From positions 9,805-73,804 of the forward strand of contig JAYFOA010000013.1 of NCBI GenBank assembly GCA_034933145.1: 64,000 nucleotides of DNA, given 5' to 3'. Shown piece after piece: positions 60,424 to 64,000 of the stretch; positions within the stretch are counted from its first letter, which is position 1; the number at the start of each line of letters is the position of its first letter. The position numbers and the translations under genes were made by a program. Under the pieces are notes generated by a model. It did not search any database and had not been told where the DNA came from. It saw only the letters and a program-made list of their open reading frames with translations. This DNA is from UBA4644 sp034933145. Lineage in GTDB: Bacteria > Bacillota > Clostridia > Oscillospirales > Butyricicoccaceae.

Positions 60424-60442
60424 ATTAATGTTTATCATTAAT
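60424..60442. promoter_or_regulatory. Inverted repeat upstream of the XRE operon promoter
   Basis: ATTAATG and CATTAAT separated by five bases, seven bases upstream of the -35 box. It is a possible operator for the XRE protein of the same operon. Confidence 0.4.
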
Positions 60443-60453
60443 TTTTGTTTAAA

Positions 60454-60486
60454 AGCAGCGCCGCCGGAAGTCCCGGCGGCGCTGCT
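60454..60486 (-). terminator. Terminator of the EF-G-like/amidohydrolase operon
   Basis: AGCAGCGCCGCCGG pairs with CCGGCGGCGCTGCT around a five-base loop and is followed by TTTT on the minus strand, 12 bases after the stop. Confidence 0.88.
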
Positions 60487-60497
60487 TGCTGCATCGC

Positions 60498-61658
60498 TTA
60501 AAAGTTTTTATAGGTCACGCCGTCGATGATCGTATATTCGCACCGACTCAGGCTGGTGAACGGGAATCCGGTGAAGATCGCAAGGTCGGCATCCTTCCCC
60601 TTTTCCAGGCTGCCGAGCCGCTTGTCCAGACCGAGCAGGCATGCGGGACGGATGGTTACCGCCTCAAAGGCAGCCTTTTCGGAAAGGCCGTGGGCGATGG
60701 TCAGGCCGACGTGCATCGGCAGATACATCGTATCACCATTGGTGTCCTCGGTCAGGCAGAAGTTGATCCCCTTCTCCTCTAATTCAGCAGGCGTCTCCAG
60801 CCGGCGATCCCAAATCTCCATCTTGGCGCGGGACATGGTCAGCGGGCCGACTACGGCGGTGATGTTATGCTCTTTCAGGAAGTCGAGGATCTTCCAGCCC
60901 TCGGTGCAGTGCTCAATGGAAAAGTCCAGATGGAACTCTTCTGCCACGCGGACTGCGGTGACGATATCATCGGCCCGATGACAATGGATGCGGCATTTCT
61001 GCTTTCCGCGGACGACCGGGACCAGCGCATCCAGTTTAAAATCAGGCTTTGGCGCCTTGCTCGGGTCTTTCTCGGCAGCCAGTAGCGCGTCGGAATAGAC
61101 CTTTGCGTCATACAGCGTATTGCGCAGCAGCGCGGCGACGCCCATGCGGGTGGTAGGCATCTTCTTGTCCATGCCGTAAAAGCCGCGCGGATTTTCACCC
61201 AGCGCCATCTTCATGTGCTCACTTCCCTGAATGGCGATCTCCTGAACGGTGGCGGCCTTTTTCAGCTTAAAACTGATGCCTGTGCCGCAGACCACGTTGG
61301 CGCTGCCGGGTCCGGTATAGCAAGTGGTAAACCCGGCCTCGCGGGCCAGACGTATTCCGTTATCATGGGGATTCAGCGCGTCAATGCCGCGGATCTGCGG
61401 CGTGATGGGACTGGACACCTCGTTGCCATCATACTGACTGTGCATATCCCGCAGATCGTTGAAGGTGGACAGGTGGGTATGCGCATCGATCAGGCCCGGA
61501 GTAACCCATTTGCCCGTGGCGTCAATGACTTCAGCTCCTTCAGGAATTTCGGCGTTCTTCCCGACAAATGTAATTTTCCCGTCTTCAATAACGACAATGC
61601 CATTCTCGATTTTTTCTCCGACCACCGGGACAATGGTCCCGCCCTTGATTACCAGCAT
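60498..61658 (-). CDS. Amidohydrolase family metal-dependent hydrolase
   Basis: 386 aa. Metal-binding motifs: DAHTHLS near residue 56 (HxH), IHCHRADDI and FSIEHCTEG further histidines, and LTEDTNGD as the late acidic residue; RLGSLEKGKDADLAIFTG is the usual C-terminal amidohydrolase signature. The family includes imidazolonepropionase- and prolidase-like enzymes; the substrate here is not predictable. The ATG at 61658 has AAAGGAG; the frame runs 19 codons further into the EF-G spacer. Confidence 0.88.
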   Translation of the reverse strand: MLVIKGGTIVPVVGEKIENGIVVIEDGKITFVGKNAEIPEGAEVIDATGKWVTPGLIDAHTHLSTFNDLRDMHSQYDGNEVSSPITPQIRGIDALNPHDNGIRLAREAGFTTCYTGPGSANVVCGTGISFKLKKAATVQEIAIQGSEHMKMALGENPRGFYGMDKKMPTTRMGVAALLRNTLYDAKVYSDALLAAEKDPSKAPKPDFKLDALVPVVRGKQKCRIHCHRADDIVTAVRVAEEFHLDFSIEHCTEGWKILDFLKEHNITAVVGPLTMSRAKMEIWDRRLETPAELEEKGINFCLTEDTNGDTMYLPMHVGLTIAHGLSEKAAFEAVTIRPACLLGLDKRLGSLEKGKDADLAIFTGFPFTSLSRCEYTIIDGVTYKNF

Positions 61659-61700
61659 GGAAAACACTCCTTTATTCACCGCATAATTCTGTTTATGTAA

Positions 61701-61728
61701 GGGAGCCGCTGGCAATCGGCGGCTCCCC
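61701..61728 (-). terminator. Intercistronic hairpin after the EF-G-like gene
   Basis: GGGAGCCGC pairs with GCGGCTCCC around a ten-base loop, six bases after the stop. The T tract is poor (TTACAT), so partial read-through into the amidohydrolase gene is likely. Confidence 0.55.
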
Positions 61729-61733
61729 GGTAA

Positions 61734-63806
61734 TTATTCTTCTTCGTCTTCGACCTTATGCTCTGCAATGATCTTTTCCTGCACCGCCGGCGGCGTCTCT
61801 TCATAACGCGTAAATTTGACGCTGAAAGAGCCGCGGCCCTGCGTCATGGAACGCAGCGTAATCGCGTAATCGTACACTTCGCTCATCGGCACCTCGGCCT
61901 CCACCATCTGAATGCCGTCACCCTGGGGATTCATACCCATAATGCGGCCACGCCGCTTATTGAGGTCGCCGATAACGTCGCCCATGTAGCTGTCGGGTAC
62001 AAAGACCTTCATGCTGCCGATGGGTTCAAGCACTACGGGGCTGGCCTGCGGAATACCGGCTTTATAGGCCAGACGTGCCGCCATCTTGAAGGACAATTCA
62101 TTGGAGTCGACGTCGTGATATTTGCCATCCATCAGCGTTGCCTTCAGCCCGACCATCGGGAAGCCGGCCAGCACGCCGTGCTCCATCGCCTCATGGATGC
62201 CCTTATCGACTGCGGGATGGAAGTTTTTCGGGACGCTGCCGCCGAAAATCTGCTCTTCGAATACATAGTCAGCGTCGCTGATGGGCTCAAAGTTCATCTT
62301 AACATTGCCGTACTGGCCGTGGCCGCCGGACTGTTTCTTATGGTTGCCCTCAATCATGGTGACCTTCTTGCGAATGGTCTCGCGATAGGCTACCTTCGGG
62401 GCAAGCAGCTCGACCTCAACGCCAAACTTGCTCTTCAGTTTGCTGCAGAGCACGTCCAGATGGATATCGCCCGCGCCGGATATAATCATTTGATGGGTTT
62501 CTGCATTGTTGACGACCGTAAAGGTCGGATCCTCGTCTTTCAGACGAGTAAGGCCGGTGGCAATCTTTTCTTCGCCGCCCTTAATCTTTGGCGCAATAGC
62601 CTGGCTATAACACGGGTCGGAAAACTCAATGCCCTTAAGCGTCACAGATAATCCCTGCGCGCAGAGGGTATCACCCGTCCGGGTGTCGGTGAGCTTGGCG
62701 ACCGCACCGATATCACCACAACCAATCTCTTTGACTTCCGTGTTCTTTTTGCCCTTTACGATATAAATATGGCCCATTTTCTCCGTCGCGCCGGTGCGGG
62801 GATTGGTGAGCATCATATCGGTTGTTACTTTACCCGAAACCACCTTGAAGAAAGAAAAGCGGCCATACTGATCCGCTGCGGTCTTAAAGACGATGGCAAC
62901 CGTCTTTCCGTTGGGATCACACTTAACTTCGACCTCTTTGCCGGCATCGTCGGTGCCCTTCTCTGGCGGAAGCTCCGCAGGGTTGGGCGCAAAGTCTACA
63001 AGCACGCGCAGCAGCTGCGCAGTTCCAACGCCCGTAAAGGCAGACCCGCAGACCACCGGTGCGACAGAATGGCTTTCTACGCCGTTTCTCAGACCGGTGA
63101 GCAGCTCTTCTTCTGTAAAGGTCTCACCATCAAAGAATTTTTCCATCAGCTCTTCGCTGGTCTCTGCCACACTCTCCATCAAGGCGGCGCGCAGCTCTTC
63201 AATTTCACCTTTCTGCGCATCGGGGACAGCAACCTCCACGCTCTTGCTTCCCTCGGCCTTGAACGCCTTCTGCGTGATCAAATTAATAACGCCGGTGGGT
63301 TTTCCACCTTCTATCAGCGGGATAACGAACGGCGTGACGCTGACGCCAAAGGTGTCGCGCAGGCTCTTATAGGCCTTTTCAAAATCAGCGTTTTCTTCAT
63401 CGATTTTCGAAATATAGAAAAAGCGGGGCAGTGCGGCCCTGTCAAGCGCCTTCCATGCCTTTTCTGTGCCAACGGCACAGCCGCTCTTGGCGGACACAAC
63501 AATGACTCCGCAGTCCGCAACACGCAGCGCCTGGCGAACCTCGCCCTCGAAGTCAAAATATCCCGGAGCATCGATCACGTTGATGATATTGCCCTCATAT
63601 TCCACCGGCGCCAGCGCGGTCTGAATGGAGATCTGACGTTTGATCTCCTCTGGGTCATAGTCGCAAACGGTGTTTCCATCGGCGGTTTTGCCGAGACGAT
63701 CAGTACCGCCGGTACGGAACAGCATGCTCTCAGCCAGCGAGGTCTTTCCGTCTCCTCCGTGGCCCAGCAGGCAGACGTTGCGGATCTTGTCAACGGGATA
63801 TGCCAT
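61734..63806 (-). CDS. EF-G-like translation factor GTPase (paralogue)
   Basis: 690 aa, full EF-G length with all five domains. The GTPase motifs differ from housekeeping EF-G: P-loop GHGGDGKTS, switch I RQISIQTA in place of RGITI, G3 DAPGYFDF where the catalytic histidine of DTPGHVDF is a tyrosine, and G4 SKID in place of NKMD. The C-terminal domains look ordinary (GHGQYGNVKMNFEP, LGRI-like GDLNKRRGRIMGM). It belongs to the FusA-like/EF-G2 group, whose function is not settled. GAAGGAGAGAAGACT precedes the ATG. Confidence 0.9.
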   Translation of the reverse strand: MAYPVDKIRNVCLLGHGGDGKTSLAESMLFRTGGTDRLGKTADGNTVCDYDPEEIKRQISIQTALAPVEYEGNIINVIDAPGYFDFEGEVRQALRVADCGVIVVSAKSGCAVGTEKAWKALDRAALPRFFYISKIDEENADFEKAYKSLRDTFGVSVTPFVIPLIEGGKPTGVINLITQKAFKAEGSKSVEVAVPDAQKGEIEELRAALMESVAETSEELMEKFFDGETFTEEELLTGLRNGVESHSVAPVVCGSAFTGVGTAQLLRVLVDFAPNPAELPPEKGTDDAGKEVEVKCDPNGKTVAIVFKTAADQYGRFSFFKVVSGKVTTDMMLTNPRTGATEKMGHIYIVKGKKNTEVKEIGCGDIGAVAKLTDTRTGDTLCAQGLSVTLKGIEFSDPCYSQAIAPKIKGGEEKIATGLTRLKDEDPTFTVVNNAETHQMIISGAGDIHLDVLCSKLKSKFGVEVELLAPKVAYRETIRKKVTMIEGNHKKQSGGHGQYGNVKMNFEPISDADYVFEEQIFGGSVPKNFHPAVDKGIHEAMEHGVLAGFPMVGLKATLMDGKYHDVDSNELSFKMAARLAYKAGIPQASPVVLEPIGSMKVFVPDSYMGDVIGDLNKRRGRIMGMNPQGDGIQMVEAEVPMSEVYDYAITLRSMTQGRGSFSVKFTRYEETPPAVQEKIIAEHKVEDEEE

Positions 63807-63862
63807 AGTCTTCTCTCCTTCGGTCTTTGTATTTGAAACAATTTTTTGCAGTCTACTCGCCC

Positions 63863-63891
63863 ATTATATTACAGTCGGGTTGGTTTTTCAA
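63863..63891 (-). promoter_or_regulatory. Promoter of the EF-G-like gene
   Basis: Minus strand TTGAAA and TATAAT with a 17-base spacer, 57 bases before the start codon. Confidence 0.8.
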
Positions 63892-63914
63892 CATGGATTT
63901 TGGTTTTCTCGCTT

Positions 63915-64000
63915 TCAAAGTCTTGTAACTACACAGGAAATCAGATCGGACGGCAGGGACCACAGCAGAAGATAGAGCAGCACGTTATACGGTGCAGCGG
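63915..64000 (-). CDS. C-terminal fragment of a probable membrane protein
   Basis: The last 85 bases read on the minus strand as an open frame ending in TGA at 63915: APYNVLLYLLLWSLPSDLI followed by SCVVTRL. This is a hydrophobic segment with a short basic end, as in ECF-type transporter S components and other membrane proteins. Only 28 codons are visible. Confidence 0.45.
   Translation of the reverse strand, partial: AAPYNVLLYLLLWSLPSDLISCVVTRL

Overview
The window is an ordinary chromosomal segment of a low-to-moderate-GC Gram-positive bacterium, most probably a gut-type clostridium of the Oscillospirales/Ruminococcaceae kind. Evidence: a CIRCE-controlled groES-groEL, a Bacillus-type SOS box on recA, reverse rubrerythrin, YqhQ-type DUF1385, PyrK-dependent PyrD, MtaB, DUF2975/XRE pairs, strong AGGAGG ribosome sites and frequent ATGA gene overlaps. 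No species is claimed. I see no prophage, insertion sequence, CRISPR array, rRNA or replication origin. Almost every base belongs to a housekeeping operon.

Layout. 1-16.3 kb (minus strand): a lipoprotein / response regulator / histidine kinase / DUF1385 / prmC / DUF2284 run, then SOS-controlled recA-recX-rimO-pgsA-cysS, a GNAT enzyme, a methyltransferase behind a structured attenuator-like leader, recD2, comF and a truncated membrane protein. 15.9-17.5 kb: a small P-loop protein and a D,D-carboxypeptidase. 17.6-22.5 kb (plus): an MBOAT O-acyltransferase with its SGNH partner, translationally coupled to mtaB and another methyltransferase. 22.5-27.8 kb (minus): a small membrane protein, an NfeD-SPFH pair with a structured spacer, about 1 kb with no recognisable gene, then groES-groEL. 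27.9-32.3 kb (minus): a degenerate serine-hydrolase-like lipoprotein, alr, and a fused pyruvyltransferase/FrhB-like protein.

32.5-41.2 kb: a MATE transporter (plus); a phosphate module (minus: Na/Pi transporter-PhoU fusion, PhoP-like regulator, PhoR-like kinase, HAD phosphatase) preceded by a four-repeat PhoP box; a small membrane protein; and a stand-alone two-gene operon of a Bacteroides-type serine-palmitoyltransferase-like enzyme with a ketoreductase-like SDR. 41.3-49.9 kb (minus): a compact pyrC-carB-pyrK-pyrD-pyrF-pyrE-pyrB operon whose PyrB carries a PyrI-like zinc ribbon; no carA or pyrR leader is present. 50-52.3 kb: an unrecognised gene and an Rrf2-rubrerythrin oxidative-stress operon. 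52.4-64 kb: tRNA-Leu(GAG), a GNAT enzyme, a class A PBP with a repetitive acidic tail, a BofC-like protein, a serine hydrolase, DUF4830, a nucleotidyltransferase, an XRE/DUF2975 cluster, an amidohydrolase, an EF-G paralogue with altered GTPase motifs, and a cut-off membrane protein.

The most notable items are the sphingoid-type (SPT/SDR) operon, the PhoP box tied to an adjacent two-component system, two candidate structured RNAs (3961-4166 and 24048-24170), the PyrB-zinc-ribbon fusion, a serine-hydrolase homologue that has lost its catalytic motifs, and the EF-G paralogue whose DxPGH histidine is a tyrosine.
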